Below, one piece after another: positions 47,419 to 57,146 of a DNA stretch of 64,000 bases. Location of the stretch: NCBI GenBank assembly GCA_018401495.1, contig JAGYJX010000004.1, forward strand, positions 21,196-85,195. Reading direction: 5' to 3'. Positions within the stretch are counted from its first letter, which is position 1; every line of letters starts with the position of its first letter. The translations under genes were made by a program, and so were the position numbers. The notes beneath the pieces were generated by a model. The model saw nothing but the letters and a program-made list of their open reading frames with translations, did no database searches and was not told the origin of the DNA. The stretch comes from Rhodospirillaceae bacterium. GTDB taxonomy: Bacteria; Pseudomonadota; Alphaproteobacteria; Thalassobaculales; Thalassobaculaceae.

Positions 47419-48636
47419 GCCGGCCATCCGGCGCGACTCGGGCATGGTCCGCAACCTCAGCATCGCCCACACGCCGAACGCCGGGCCCAGGGCGAGCGGC
47501 GCGAACGCCCATCGCCATCCGACCGTCTCCGCCACCCACGGCACCAGATTGATGGTCGCGAGGGTCAGCAGGAAGCCGACGGAGGTCTGCAGGGTCAGCA
47601 TGGTGCCGACCGTCTCGGGCGCCGACAACTCCGCGACGCCGGCCGAGAACTGCGCGGAATCGGCAACGATGGTCAGCCCCCAGACCAGCACCAGGACGGT
47701 GAGAGCAACCGGCCAGCCGGCGTACACGAAGCCGACCAGCGCGGCGCACCCGCCGCTGACCGTCATGCAGAGGCTGGTGACCAGGGTGCGCCCGACCCGA
47801 TCGGCGGCGAACCCGGCGGCGATCGCCCCGGCGCCCCCGAGCGCGATGGCGGCGAAGGTCACGACGGCGGCGTAGAACCCCGCGTCCGCCCCGGCGTCCG
47901 GGGTGTAGGCGTGGGCCAGGAACACCGACAGCCACGCCCACATGGCGTACAGTTCCCACATGTGCCCGAGATAGCCGAAATTGGCGTAGCGCACCGGCCG
48001 GTCGGTCCAGTAGGTCAGCACGTGCCGGGGGTCGAAGCGCGCCGCGCGCCGCGTCGCGGGTCCCTCGCGGACCCCGAGCACGAGCAGCCCGCCCAGCGCC
48101 GCCGCGGCCGAGCCGGCGATCAGCGTCAGCCGCCAGTCCAGGCCGCCGAGGGCGAGGAACAGATGCGGGCTCGCCGAGCCCAGGGTAAGCGCACCGACCA
48201 GCAGGCCGACCAGCAGCCCGATGTCGCCGCGCGCCCAGCCGGCGGCGAGCCGCATGCCGACGGGGTAGATGCCGGCCATGCACACCCCGGTCAGGAAGCG
48301 CAGCCCGACGATCCCCCAGGAATCCGGCGGCAGCGCGAGGATGGCGAGGTTGGCGGCGGCGGCGACCAGGGCGCTGGCGCAGAACAGCCAGCGTCCGTCC
48401 AGCCGGTCGGCGAGGCCGAGCAGGGCGCTGGCCAGGGTGCCGACGACGAAGCCGACCTGAACGCCGCCGGTGAACCAGGCCGCCAGATCGGCCGGGATCT
48501 CGGCTTCCGCCCGCATCGCCGGCACCACGGCGGTCGCCGAGAACCACAGGGTCATGGCCGCGACCTGGGCCACCACGATCAGCAGCAGGGACAGCGTGCG
48601 CGACGGTCCCGGCACCGCCGCCGTCGGCGGCGTCAC
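47407..48636 (-). CDS. MFS transporter
   Basis: Major facilitator of 409 residues with about 12 helices. ALLGLADRLDGRWLF (loop 2-3 motif), FLTGVCMAGIYPVGMRLAAGW and FAADRVGRTLVTSL (second-half motif) are typical. Similar to uptake or efflux carriers of the CynX/nitrate-like group; substrate unknown. The GTG start overlaps the stop of the DUF1028 gene by four bases (GTGA), so the two are coupled. Ends in a duplicated sequence at the VOC remnant. Confidence 0.85.
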   Translation of the reverse strand: MTPPTAAVPGPSRTLSLLLIVVAQVAAMTLWFSATAVVPAMRAEAEIPADLAAWFTGGVQVGFVVGTLASALLGLADRLDGRWLFCASALVAAAANLAILALPPDSWGIVGLRFLTGVCMAGIYPVGMRLAAGWARGDIGLLVGLLVGALTLGSASPHLFLALGGLDWRLTLIAGSAAAALGGLLVLGVREGPATRRAARFDPRHVLTYWTDRPVRYANFGYLGHMWELYAMWAWLSVFLAHAYTPDAGADAGFYAAVVTFAAIALGGAGAIAAGFAADRVGRTLVTSLCMTVSGGCAALVGFVYAGWPVALTVLVLVWGLTIVADSAQFSAGVAELSAPETVGTMLTLQTSVGFLLTLATINLVPWVAETVGWRWAFAPLALGPAFGVWAMLRLRTMPESRRMAGGRR

Positions 48637-49308
48637 GGGTCGCCCGGCACGCCGTAGGCCGGCGCCGTCTCCGGGTCGAGCGCCCGGGTGATGTAGGCGT
48701 CCATCTCCGGTGCCCAGCGCTGCCACAGGCGGGCGAGGTCGCCGATCGGATCCTCCGACCAGTCGACGCGAAGGTCGGCGATCGGCCAGGCGGCGTCCTC
48801 GACCATCAGCAGGCCGGCCGAGCGCACCGGCCCCGGCCTCGCCACCGGCTTCCAGCCCGGCCTGGAGGGCGGCGATCAGCCGGTCGCCGAGCGCCGATCC
48901 GGCGCTGCCGGTGAAGGCCGCGACCATCGCCCCCGGCACGCCGGTGCCGGCCAGCAGATTGCCGGCGGCCACGCAGTCGGCGCCCTCGGCGGTGGCGTGG
49001 ATGCCCAGTGTCCGGCTGCCGCTGCGCGCCGCCGTGCCGCCGTGGCGATCGATCAGCGCCAGCTGGCGGTACTCGGCGTGCGGGGCGGCGGCGGCCAGCC
49101 GCGCCAGGGCGTCGCGCGCCGTCAGGCCGTCGGCGAGCAGGTCGAGGCCGCGCGGGCCGAGGCGCGGGTCGGTGATGTTCTGGCTGGCGACCGCCCCGAC
49201 GCCGGACCTGGCGAAGGCGCAGCGCGCCGCGACCGCGGTCGAGGACGAGGTGACGACGACGCCGAACGCCCCGGTCCCGGAGCAGCGGCCGAGCAGCGAG
49301 AACGTCAT
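48633..49308 (-). CDS. DUF1028 protein, second copy, frameshifted
   Basis: Second DUF1028 protein, about 224 residues. MTFSLLGRCSGTGAFGVVVTSSS, VGAVASQNITDPRLGPRGLDLL and DLRVDWSEDPIGDLARLW parallel the copy at 42898-43596. The frame changes near 48840, with coding resuming as RPGPVRSAGLLMVEDAAWP, consistent with one inserted base. It is translationally coupled to the MFS gene, suggesting that the carrier handles the substrate or product. Function of the family is unproven. Confidence 0.82.
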
Positions 49309-49415
49309 CGCGGCGGTTCTCCCGAGCAGGCGGTCAGGTTGGCATGGGCAGGGGCCCGTCCGGGACGCTATACCGCTCAGGGAATGGCGTAAACGGACCG
49401 GCGGAGGAGAGTGCC

Positions 49416-50396
49416 ATGCGCATCGGTATCGTGGGGGCGGGGGCCGTCGGCGGCTTCCTGGCGGGGCATCTGGCGCGGGCCGGGAGCGAGGTCGCGCTGC
49501 TGGCGCGCGGCCCGCATCTGGCGGCGCTCCGCGAGCGCGGGCTGACCGTCGAGAGCCGGGGCGAGCGCTGGACGGTGCGGGTTCCGGCCTCCGACCGGGC
49601 CGAGGACCTCGGGCCGGTCGACGCCGTCGTGGTAACCGCCAAGGCGCCGGCGCTGCCGGCCGTGGCGGCGGCGATCGCGCCGCTGCTCGGCGAGGACACC
49701 CCGGTGGTGTGCGCCATGAACGGGATCCCGTGGTGGTACGATCACGGCCGGGCCGGCGCCGCCAGCCGGACGATTGCCCGGCTCGACCCGGACGGCGCGG
49801 TCTGGCGCGGCATCGGGCCGGCGCGCGCCATCGGCTGCGTGGTCGACTGCCCGGCCCAGGTCGCCGAGCCGGGCGTCGTCCGCCACGTCGCCCCGCGACC
49901 GGGTGCCCTCACCCTCGGCGAGCCGGCCGGCGGCCGCTCGGAGCGGGTCGAGCGCCTGGCGGCGGTGCTGGAGGCGGCCGGCGTCAAGGCGCCGATCGCC
50001 GCCGACATCCGGCACGCCCTGTGGTCAAAGCTGTTCGTGAACATCTCGCGCTCGCCGCTCGGCGTGCTGACCGGCCTCAGCGAGCGTGGCCTGGCCCTCG
50101 ATACCGGCACGCTGTCGGTCACCATGGCGATCATGCGCGAGGCCCAGGCGGTCGCCCGGTCCCACGGCATCGAGGTCGACATCGACGAGGCGCGCCAGGC
50201 CGATCCCGAGCGCCGGTCGGAGCATCGCTCCTCGATGCTGCAGGACTGGGATCTCGGCCGGCCGATGGAGATCGACGGGATCGTGCGCGCCGTGCAGGAT
50301 TTCGCGCGCGACGCGGGCATCGCCACGCCGACCCTGGACGTGGTCTCGGCGCTGCTGGTGGCAAAGGCGCGTCAGGCCGGGACCTACCCCGGCTGA
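49416..50396 (+). CDS. 2-dehydropantoate 2-reductase family protein
   Basis: PanE/ApbA family protein of 326 residues. GIVGAGAVGGFLAGHLARAG binds NADP; NGIPWWY, LWSKLFVNISRSPLGVLTG (Lys and Asn of the active site) and the C-terminal PMEIDGIVRAV are typical. The true PanE makes pantoate; this is one of several paralogous types and might reduce another 2-oxoacid. ATG 49416 follows GGAGGAGA. Divergent from the DUF1028-MFS pair. Confidence 0.85.
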   Translation: MRIGIVGAGAVGGFLAGHLARAGSEVALLARGPHLAALRERGLTVESRGERWTVRVPASDRAEDLGPVDAVVVTAKAPALPAVAAAIAPLLGEDTPVVCAMNGIPWWYDHGRAGAASRTIARLDPDGAVWRGIGPARAIGCVVDCPAQVAEPGVVRHVAPRPGALTLGEPAGGRSERVERLAAVLEAAGVKAPIAADIRHALWSKLFVNISRSPLGVLTGLSERGLALDTGTLSVTMAIMREAQAVARSHGIEVDIDEARQADPERRSEHRSSMLQDWDLGRPMEIDGIVRAVQDFARDAGIATPTLDVVSALLVAKARQAGTYPG

Positions 50397-50432
50397 CGCG
50401 TCCAGCGGCACGCCTCTCGACGCGGCGTGCGG

Positions 50433-51588
50433 TCAGCTGGGTTTGCCCGCGTACCGTTGGACGAGGCGCAGCGCGAGGACGCGCAGCGCTTCGCCGGCCG
50501 CGCCCGTCACCAGGCCCCAGAACGGATCGATCCACAGGGTGATCGCCGCCGTCGCCGCGATCACCGGCCAGCAGGATCGCCGGCTGTCGAACAGCCGGCG
50601 GGTGACCGCCAGTTCACCGGCCGTCACCAGGAGGAGCGCGCCCAGGCCGGCGGCCGGAAGCGCGGCCAGCAGGGAAGGGCCAAGCCCGCCCGGAAGCAGC
50701 GCCAGGCCCAGCAGGACCAGGCCCAGCGCCAGCGGCGCCGTCCCGCTGCGCGCGCCGAAGCGGTGGTGCGCCGCCAGACCGCCGGCGCCGTGGCACATCG
50801 GCATGGCGCCGAGCGGCGTCAGCAGCAGGTTGGCGAGGCCGCTGGTCACGGCGAGCCGGGTCGGTGTCACGTGGGCGGCCCGTTCGCCGAAATAGTCGCC
50901 GGCGACCAGGGCGGTCAGCAGCACGGCGTTGGTCAGGGTCAGCGACAGCTGCGGCAGCACCAGGGTGGTGGCCGCGCGCTCCAGTTCGGCCAGCGACGGC
51001 AAGTCGGGCAGCGCCAGAATCGTTGCCGGTCCGGCGACGACGTCCAGCCCCGGTGCCCCGAGCGCCGCCGCCAGCGCCGCCGCGCCGGTCAGCGCGACCA
51101 GCGACGCCGGCCAGCGCGGCGCCAGCAAAAGCCCGAGGATCAGCGCCAGGGTCGCCACGCCCGACCACCGGCGCGGTCGCCAGCAACTCCAGGGCAACCA
51201 GGGCGAGCGCCAGGCCGAGGCCGAGCTGTAGGCCGGCCAGCACCGACTGCGGCACCAGCCGGGCGAGGCGGCCGATCCAGCCGGTGGCGCCGAGCACCAG
51301 GAGTGCGGCCCCGATCAGCACGCCGCTGGCGGCGATCCCGGCTGGCGTGATCTCGACCGTCAGCAGCACTGCGGCGACCGCCTTCATCGGTTGCACCGGG
51401 ATCGGCAGCCGGTAGTGCAGGGCGGAGGCGATGTAGAACACCGCGAAGCCGAGCAGCACCGGCGTCGGCGCCAGCCCGGCGACGGCGATGGTTCCCAGCA
51501 TCAGCGGCAGCAGGGTGCCAAGATCGCCGAGCGCCCCGCTCAACTCCCGAAGGTTGACGTCGAACCGCTCACCCCTGGGAACCGGCAT
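50433..51588 (-). CDS. MOT1-like sulfate/molybdate transporter, frameshifted
   Basis: Polytopic protein of about 385 residues with paired repeats. LRELSGALGDLGTLLPLMLG and VQPMKAVAAVLL in the first half, GDYFGERAAHVTPTRLAVTSGLANLLLTPLGAMPMCHGAGGLAAHHRFGARSG in the second, match the MOT1 family (molybdate or sulfate). The frame changes near 51165 in a Gly/Arg-rich linker. A GTG at 51609 would extend the start. Convergent with the PanE-like gene. Confidence 0.82.
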
Positions 51589-51700
51589 CGGCAAACCGGG
51601 ATCCTCCACACGACGGACGCCGACAGGATAGCAGCCGGGCGGTCGTGGCGCACCCGCACGCCGGGGTTCGCGGCCGAGCCCCGTGTGCTATCTCCGTCGC

Positions 51701-53011
51701 ATGACACAGCCGCTCACCGACAGCCCGATCCAGGTCTCGCTGCAGCGGTTCAAGCTGCGCGCCTGGATTAACTCCCGCCTGTGGGCCCAGGTGGTCGCCG
51801 GAATGCTGCTGGGCTTCGGTCTCGGGTTGCTCCTGAGCGAAGGGGCCGGGTTGGTCGCCCCCGACACGGCCAGGGTGGTCGGCCTGTGGCTCGCCTTGCC
51901 GGGAAGGATATTCCTGGCGCTGATCGCCATGGTGCTGGTGCCGCTGATCTTCTCGTCGATCGTCGGCGGATTGGCGGGTGCGGGGTCCGGATCGGAACTG
52001 CGGTCCGTCGGCCTCAGGCTGGGTGCCTTCATCCTCGCCACCACCGCGGCCGCCGCGGCGATCGGCGTGGCCCTGGCGCTATGGTTGAAGCCGGGGGCGG
52101 GGCTGGCGCTCCCGTCGGCGGCGCCGGACGGCGCCGGCGGCGTTCCCGGAACCGCACCCCCACCGCCGCGCAGCCTCCCCGATCTCATCGCCGACATCCT
52201 TCCCAGCAACCCCACGGCCTCCATTGTGCAGGGCGACATGCTGGCGGTGGTGGTGCTGGCCCTGCTGGTCGGGATATCGGTGACGCAGGTGGATCGTGCC
52301 CGCGCCGCTCCCTTCCTCGGGCTGATGGACGCGCTGCTGTCGATCTCGATGAACATCGTGAAGTGGGCGATGTTCCTGGCCCCGTTCGCGGTGTTCGGGT
52401 TGATGGCGCAACTTGTGATGCGCCTCGGGCTGCAAGCCGTGCTCGGCATTTCGGGTTACGTCGGGACGGTGCTGCTGGGGCTGGCCCTGCTGCTGGCGCT
52501 CTATCTCCTGATCGTGGGGGCGTTTGCCGGGGTGAACCCGGTGGGATTCCTCAAGCTGGCGGCCGGCAACCTGCTGTTGGCGTTCTCGACCAGCAGCTCC
52601 TCGGCGGTGATGCCGATGACCATCCAGACGGCCCGGCGCCTGGGCGTGCCGGAGAGCGTCTCGAACATCGTGATCCCGCTCGGGGCGACGATGAACATGG
52701 CGGGAACCGCGCTGTACCAGGGGGTGGCGATCCTGTTCCTGGCGCAACTGGCGGGTGTCGAGCTGACGGCGACACAGATCGTCGTCGTCATCGGCACACT
52801 GGTGGCGTCGAGCATCGGCGCTCCGGGTACCCCGGGGGTCAGCATCGCCATCCTGATCAGCGTCGCCGGCGGCATGGGCATCCCGGTCGAGGGTATGGTC
52901 ATCATCCTCGGCGTCGACCGATTGCTGGACATGTGCCGGACCGTTGTCAACGTGGCCGGTGACCTGGTGGCGGCGGTGCTTCTTCGCCACGCGACCGAGG
53001 CACGCGACTGA
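51701..53011 (+). CDS. Dicarboxylate/amino acid:cation symporter
   Basis: DAACS (GltP/DctA) carrier of 436 residues, eight helices and two re-entrant hairpins. STSSSSAVMPMTIQTARRLGV is the serine-rich hairpin, and PLGATMNMAGTALYQGVA and DRLLDMCRTVVNVAGD bind cation and substrate. Imports C4-dicarboxylates or acidic amino acids with Na+ or H+. The N-terminal 30 residues are longer than in GltP. ATG 51701. No frameshift. Confidence 0.92.
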   Translation: MTQPLTDSPIQVSLQRFKLRAWINSRLWAQVVAGMLLGFGLGLLLSEGAGLVAPDTARVVGLWLALPGRIFLALIAMVLVPLIFSSIVGGLAGAGSGSELRSVGLRLGAFILATTAAAAAIGVALALWLKPGAGLALPSAAPDGAGGVPGTAPPPPRSLPDLIADILPSNPTASIVQGDMLAVVVLALLVGISVTQVDRARAAPFLGLMDALLSISMNIVKWAMFLAPFAVFGLMAQLVMRLGLQAVLGISGYVGTVLLGLALLLALYLLIVGAFAGVNPVGFLKLAAGNLLLAFSTSSSSAVMPMTIQTARRLGVPESVSNIVIPLGATMNMAGTALYQGVAILFLAQLAGVELTATQIVVVIGTLVASSIGAPGTPGVSIAILISVAGGMGIPVEGMVIILGVDRLLDMCRTVVNVAGDLVAAVLLRHATEARD

Positions 53012-53023
53012 CCGGAACCCCGC

Positions 53024-54391
53024 TCAGCCGCGGTCGAGCAGCGCCAGAACCCGGTCGGCGGTGGCCCGGCCACTGAGGAAGGCGCCACCGCAGGTCTGAG
53101 CCAGCGGTCCGGCGCAGGCCTCGCCGGCCAGGAACAGGCGGTCGCCCACCGGTTCCAGCAGCCGTTCCCGCGCCGACGCGTGGCCGGGCATCGCCGAGGC
53201 GTAGGCGCCCAGCGACCAGGGGTCCGAGCCCCATTGGGTGAACCCGCCGCGGACCACCTTGCGGGCGGCATCGGCGCCAAAGATCGCGCGGATACCGGCG
53301 CGTCCGAAGTCGACCGCCGCGGCCTCGCCCTGGGCGCTCAGTTCCCAGCCGAAATCGCCCCCGACGAATCCGATCATCAGCGGCTGGCCGAACGGGCGCG
53401 CGAGGAAGGCGAGGTCGCGCCGGCCCGGCCGTTCCAGCAGCACGTCGTCGAACGGCGCCAGGCCCAGGGTTTCGCCCGCCGGGAGCAGCAGCGGAATCTT
53501 GCACAGAATGCCCATGGGCAGCCGGGCGATCGCCTCGCGCAGCGGCAGCGGCAGCGGCGGGTCGAAGGCGATGCGCTCGGCCGCCAGAACGCCCAGCGGC
53601 ACCGTGATGATGCAGGCCCGGCCGCGGACCCGGCCGGCCGGGGTGTCGACCGCCACGCCGCCGCCACTCCAGTCGATCCCGGTGACGGGCGTCGACAGCC
53701 GCACCGGCAGGCCTTCGCCGTAGCGCGCCACCACGCTGCCGAAGCCCTCCGCGACCAGGTAATTCGGCTCGAGATCGGCGGAGTCGGCGTATTCGAGGGT
53801 CGAGAGCTCGTCCACGTCGACGCCCATGTCCATCGCCCCGAGCACCGTTTCCGCCGCGTCGATCAGCGGCTGCTGGCGCGGCGACACCGCCGCGGCGGGC
53901 AGGTCCCGGCCGGCCTCGCCGGCGGCGACGATCCGGTCGACCATGGCGTCGTAGGTGGATTGCAGGGTGGCGAGGTCGTCCGGCCGGCTGCGCCGGCCGT
54001 CCAGGCTCAACCGGTCGATCGTCGGGTCGTGGTACTCGAGGGTGTAGCCCCAGGCCTCGGCCATCGGCTTGAAGGGGTTGCGGTCGGCGGCGTGGATCCA
54101 GGCGCAGCCCTGGTCGAACGGCACGCCGAAGCTGGCCGTCTCGGTCCAGGCGCGGCCGCCGATCCGCGGCCTCGCCTCCAGCACGGTGACGCTTCGCCCC
54201 GCTTCCAGCATCCGCCGGGCGGCGGCCATGCCGGCGGCGCCGGCGCCGACGATCACCACGTCCACGTCAGCCGACGCGGCTCCGGCCCGCAGCGGCGGCG
54301 CCAGCGTCGCCAGCAGCCCCAGCCCGCCCAGCCCGGCCAGCACCCGGCGTCGCCCGATGCCCGGTCCCCGCCGATCCGTTGCGCGTCGCAT
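53024..54391 (-). CDS. Flavin-containing monoamine oxidase, Tat-exported
   Basis: Protein of 455 residues. The N terminus has a twin-arginine signal (RRRVLAGLGGLG, then a hydrophobic stretch), followed by the FAD loop VVIVGAGAAGMAAARRMLEAG, ARPRIGGRAWT and the C-terminal LFLAGEACAGPLAQTCGGAFLSG. Predicted periplasmic amine oxidase releasing aldehyde, ammonia and peroxide. The start at 54391 is chosen to begin at the Tat signal; an upstream ATG at 54451 would add 20 residues. Convergent with the symporter. Confidence 0.88.
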   Translation of the reverse strand: MRRATDRRGPGIGRRRVLAGLGGLGLLATLAPPLRAGAASADVDVVIVGAGAAGMAAARRMLEAGRSVTVLEARPRIGGRAWTETASFGVPFDQGCAWIHAADRNPFKPMAEAWGYTLEYHDPTIDRLSLDGRRSRPDDLATLQSTYDAMVDRIVAAGEAGRDLPAAAVSPRQQPLIDAAETVLGAMDMGVDVDELSTLEYADSADLEPNYLVAEGFGSVVARYGEGLPVRLSTPVTGIDWSGGGVAVDTPAGRVRGRACIITVPLGVLAAERIAFDPPLPLPLREAIARLPMGILCKIPLLLPAGETLGLAPFDDVLLERPGRRDLAFLARPFGQPLMIGFVGGDFGWELSAQGEAAAVDFGRAGIRAIFGADAARKVVRGGFTQWGSDPWSLGAYASAMPGHASARERLLEPVGDRLFLAGEACAGPLAQTCGGAFLSGRATADRVLALLDRG

Positions 54392-54499
54392 GTCGCCCCC
54401 TTCGCCGCCGGTCGAAGCGGAAAGGGTAACGGGAGTAAGGGTCAGCGTCATCCAGGCCGACCCCTGACGTCGGCGCGGCTGGCCCGGGGCTCGGCCGAC

Positions 54500-55183
54500 C
54501 TAGTCCACGAACCGGACGCCGTCGCCCGCGAGCAGTCCGTCGAGCCATCCGGGGTAGCTTGCGCCCCCGGCGACTGCGGCTTCCATGCCGGCTTCCTTCT
54601 CGGCGATCGCCCGCAGTTCCTTGCCGACGCGATCGACGTCGGCGCGCGGGACGACGGCGACGCCGTCGACGTCGCCGACCAGGAGATCGCCCGGCTCCAC
54701 CCTCACGCCGCCGATCGTCACCGGGAAGCCGATCTCGCCCGGCCCGTCCTTGAACGGGGAGTTAGGCGAGAGACCCCGCGCGAACGTGGGGATGCCGACC
54801 TCGTCGATGCCCCGCACGTCGCGGACCAGGCCGTCGGTCACCGCCGCGACAATGCCCGCGTTCCGCGCCATCCCGAGCAGGATGTCCCCGAGGATCGATC
54901 CGGAGTCCGACCCGTCGGCGGCGATCACCAGCACGTCGCCCGGCGTCGCGAACTTCAGGGCGGCGTAGGGTGCGAGATTGTCGAGCGGCCGGGTCCGGAC
55001 GGTCAGCGCCGTGCCGACGAAGCGCGTCTCCTTCGAGATCGGGCGTATCCAGTGCGGCAGGGCGCCCCGCCGACCCATCGCGTCGACCACCCAGCCGGTC
55101 GGAGCCGACTGGAACGGCGCCATCTGCTCGGCGGTCGGGCGCGGAAACCCTCTACGGATCGTCAGCCTGGCCGGCTCTGCCAT
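54500..55183 (-). CDS. RraA family protein (aldolase-like)
   Basis: Protein of 227 residues. GTALTVRTRPLDN, then GSILGDILLGMARNAGIVAAVTDGLVRDVRGI, shows the Arg-Asp motif for Mg-pyruvate enolate binding in RraA-like aldolases/decarboxylases. Characterised relatives cleave 4-hydroxy-4-methyl-2-oxoglutarate or oxaloacetate. Its stop precedes the amine oxidase. It starts three bases after the ABC ATPase gene, so it belongs to the sugar importer operon and may catabolise the imported compound. Confidence 0.85.
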   Translation of the reverse strand: MAEPARLTIRRGFPRPTAEQMAPFQSAPTGWVVDAMGRRGALPHWIRPISKETRFVGTALTVRTRPLDNLAPYAALKFATPGDVLVIAADGSDSGSILGDILLGMARNAGIVAAVTDGLVRDVRGIDEVGIPTFARGLSPNSPFKDGPGEIGFPVTIGGVRVEPGDLLVGDVDGVAVVPRADVDRVGKELRAIAEKEAGMEAAVAGGASYPGWLDGLLAGDGVRFVD

Positions 55184-55186
55184 GGT

Positions 55187-56308
55187 TCAGCCTCGTCGTG
55201 CCTGATGGTGAGCGGCGGTCATCGAGTGGCCGTCCGCGTGAAAGACGTGCGCCGCCGAGGGGTCGAGGCGGATTCCGATGCGGTCGCCGATCGCGACCTC
55301 GCTCTCCCCGGGCGCCCTGACGATGACCGGGTCCGCGATCTCCGGGAGATGAACCCTCACCAGGGTCTCCGCGCCCAGCGGTTCGACGGTCACGACCTCG
55401 CCCCACAGGGCGGCGCTATCGGACGCGTCCAGCGCCGGGGCGAGGTGCTCGGGGCGAAGCCCGAGGGTGACCGCCGAGCCCGCCTCGAGTGGAGCCGTTC
55501 GCGCCGCCGGCACCTCGACGCGGTTGGGTCCGAACCGCAGCTCCCGCCCGCCGGGCGCGTCGGTCACCGTCGCCGGGATCAGGTTCATCGGCGGGTTGCC
55601 GAGGAAGCCGGCGACGAAGGTGTCGGCGGGCATCCGGTAGACGTCCATCGGCCGGCCGACCTGGGCGATCCGCCCGGCGTTCATGATGCAGATGCGGCTG
55701 CCGAGCGTCATGGCTTCGACCTGGTCGTGGGTGACGTAGATCATCGTCGCCTGAAGCCGGCGGTGGAGTGCCGCGATCTCGGAGCGGGTGGAGACGCGCA
55801 GGGCGGCATCCAGGTTCGACAGCGGCTCGTCGAACAGGAAGACCTTGGGATCGCGCACGATGGCGCGGCCCAGCGCGACCCGCTGGCGCTGGCCGCCCGA
55901 CAGGGCATGGGGCTTGCGATCCATCAGCGTGGACAGGCCGAGGATCTCGGCGGCATCGCGCACCCGCTGCTCGATCTCGGCGCGCGGCATCTGGCGCCGG
56001 CGGAGGCCGAACGCCATGTTGTCGCGGACCGACATGTGCGGGTAGAGCGCGTAGGACTGGAACACCATCGCGATGTCGCGGTCGCGCGCCGGCACGTCGT
56101 TCACCACCCGGCCGTCGATCGACAGGGTTCCCGACGTGATGGATTCCAGGCCCGCGATCATCCGCAAGGTCGTGGTCTTGCCGCAGCCGGACGGCCCGAG
56201 CAGGACCATGAACTCGCCGTCGGCGACCTCGAGGTCGACATCCTCCGCCGCCGCCGGATGGGCCCGGTCATAGCGCTTTGTCAGACCGTTCAACGTCACG
56301 ACCGCCAT
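55187..56308 (-). CDS. Sugar ABC importer, ATP-binding subunit (UgpC/MalK type)
   Basis: Protein of 373 residues. Walker A GPSGCGKTT, LSGGQRQRV signature and Walker B VFLFDEPLSNLD, with IYVTHDQVEAMTLG after it. The C-terminal third is a TOBE-like regulatory domain. Energises a family CUT1 importer with the two permeases and binding protein upstream. Starts 12 bases after the permease gene. Confidence 0.93.
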   Translation of the reverse strand: MAVVTLNGLTKRYDRAHPAAAEDVDLEVADGEFMVLLGPSGCGKTTTLRMIAGLESITSGTLSIDGRVVNDVPARDRDIAMVFQSYALYPHMSVRDNMAFGLRRRQMPRAEIEQRVRDAAEILGLSTLMDRKPHALSGGQRQRVALGRAIVRDPKVFLFDEPLSNLDAALRVSTRSEIAALHRRLQATMIYVTHDQVEAMTLGSRICIMNAGRIAQVGRPMDVYRMPADTFVAGFLGNPPMNLIPATVTDAPGGRELRFGPNRVEVPAARTAPLEAGSAVTLGLRPEHLAPALDASDSAALWGEVVTVEPLGAETLVRVHLPEIADPVIVRAPGESEVAIGDRIGIRLDPSAAHVFHADGHSMTAAHHQARRG

Positions 56309-56320
56309 CGCATCCCCACG

Positions 56321-57139
56321 CTATTTGACCGCGCCGGCGGTCATTCCCTGAATCAGCTTCTCCGAGAAGAAGGCGTAGACGACGATGACCGGGATGATGG
56401 CGATCATCAGCCCGGTCGCGATCATGCCGATGTCTTCCTGGGTGTCGCCGATGAAGCGCTGGATCCCGAGCGGCAGCGTCCTGTTGGCCTCGTCGGTGAT
56501 CAGCACGACCGCGAACAGGAACTCGTTCCACAACAGGATGAAGTTCAGGATGACGGTCGTCGTGACGGCCGGCATGGCGACCGGGAGGGCGACGCGCCAG
56601 AAGATCGCCCAGTCCGAGTAGCCGTCCATGCGCGCGGCGTCGAACAGGTCGGCGGGAATGCGCGCGAAGAAGCTTTCCAGGATGTAGACGGTCAGCGGCA
56701 GCTGGATCGCGACGTAGACCAGCATCAGGCCGAGCTTGGAATTGTAGAGGCCGTAGCCGACCAGGATCTGGAACAGCGAGATGATCGTGACCTGCGGCGG
56801 AAAGATGATCGTCGAGAACAGCACGAAGTAGATGATCCGGTTCAGCCGGAAGCGGTAGCGCGCCAGGCAGTGCGCCGCCATGGCGCCGATCAGCGTCACC
56901 AGGATCACGGCACCCACCACCACCTGCAGCGAGTTCATGAAGTAGATCGAGTAGTTGGAGTTGAACCAGGCGTCCGGATACTTGTCCCAGTGCATCGGGT
57001 CGGGCAGGGCGAAGTGGTCGAGGTGAATCTCGCTGGTGGTGCGCAGCGACAGCATCGCCGCCCAGACGAACGGTCCGGCGGCGAACATGGTGTAGGCGCA
57101 CAGGATGGCCATGACGATCGACTGGGTGGCGACGCGCAT
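56321..57139 (-). CDS. Sugar ABC importer permease (MalG type)
   Basis: Inner membrane protein of 272 residues, about six helices. The EAA loop region DAARMDGYSDWAIFWRVALPVAMPA contacts the ATPase. The N-terminal helix is followed by a periplasmic loop with DPMHWDKYPDAWFNSNYS. Lies between the MalF-type permease (7-base gap) and the ATPase. Substrate unknown but sugar or polyol-like by family. Confidence 0.93.
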   Translation of the reverse strand: MRVATQSIVMAILCAYTMFAAGPFVWAAMLSLRTTSEIHLDHFALPDPMHWDKYPDAWFNSNYSIYFMNSLQVVVGAVILVTLIGAMAAHCLARYRFRLNRIIYFVLFSTIIFPPQVTIISLFQILVGYGLYNSKLGLMLVYVAIQLPLTVYILESFFARIPADLFDAARMDGYSDWAIFWRVALPVAMPAVTTTVILNFILLWNEFLFAVVLITDEANRTLPLGIQRFIGDTQEDIGMIATGLMIAIIPVIVVYAFFSEKLIQGMTAGAVK

Positions 57140-57146
57140 GGCCGGC

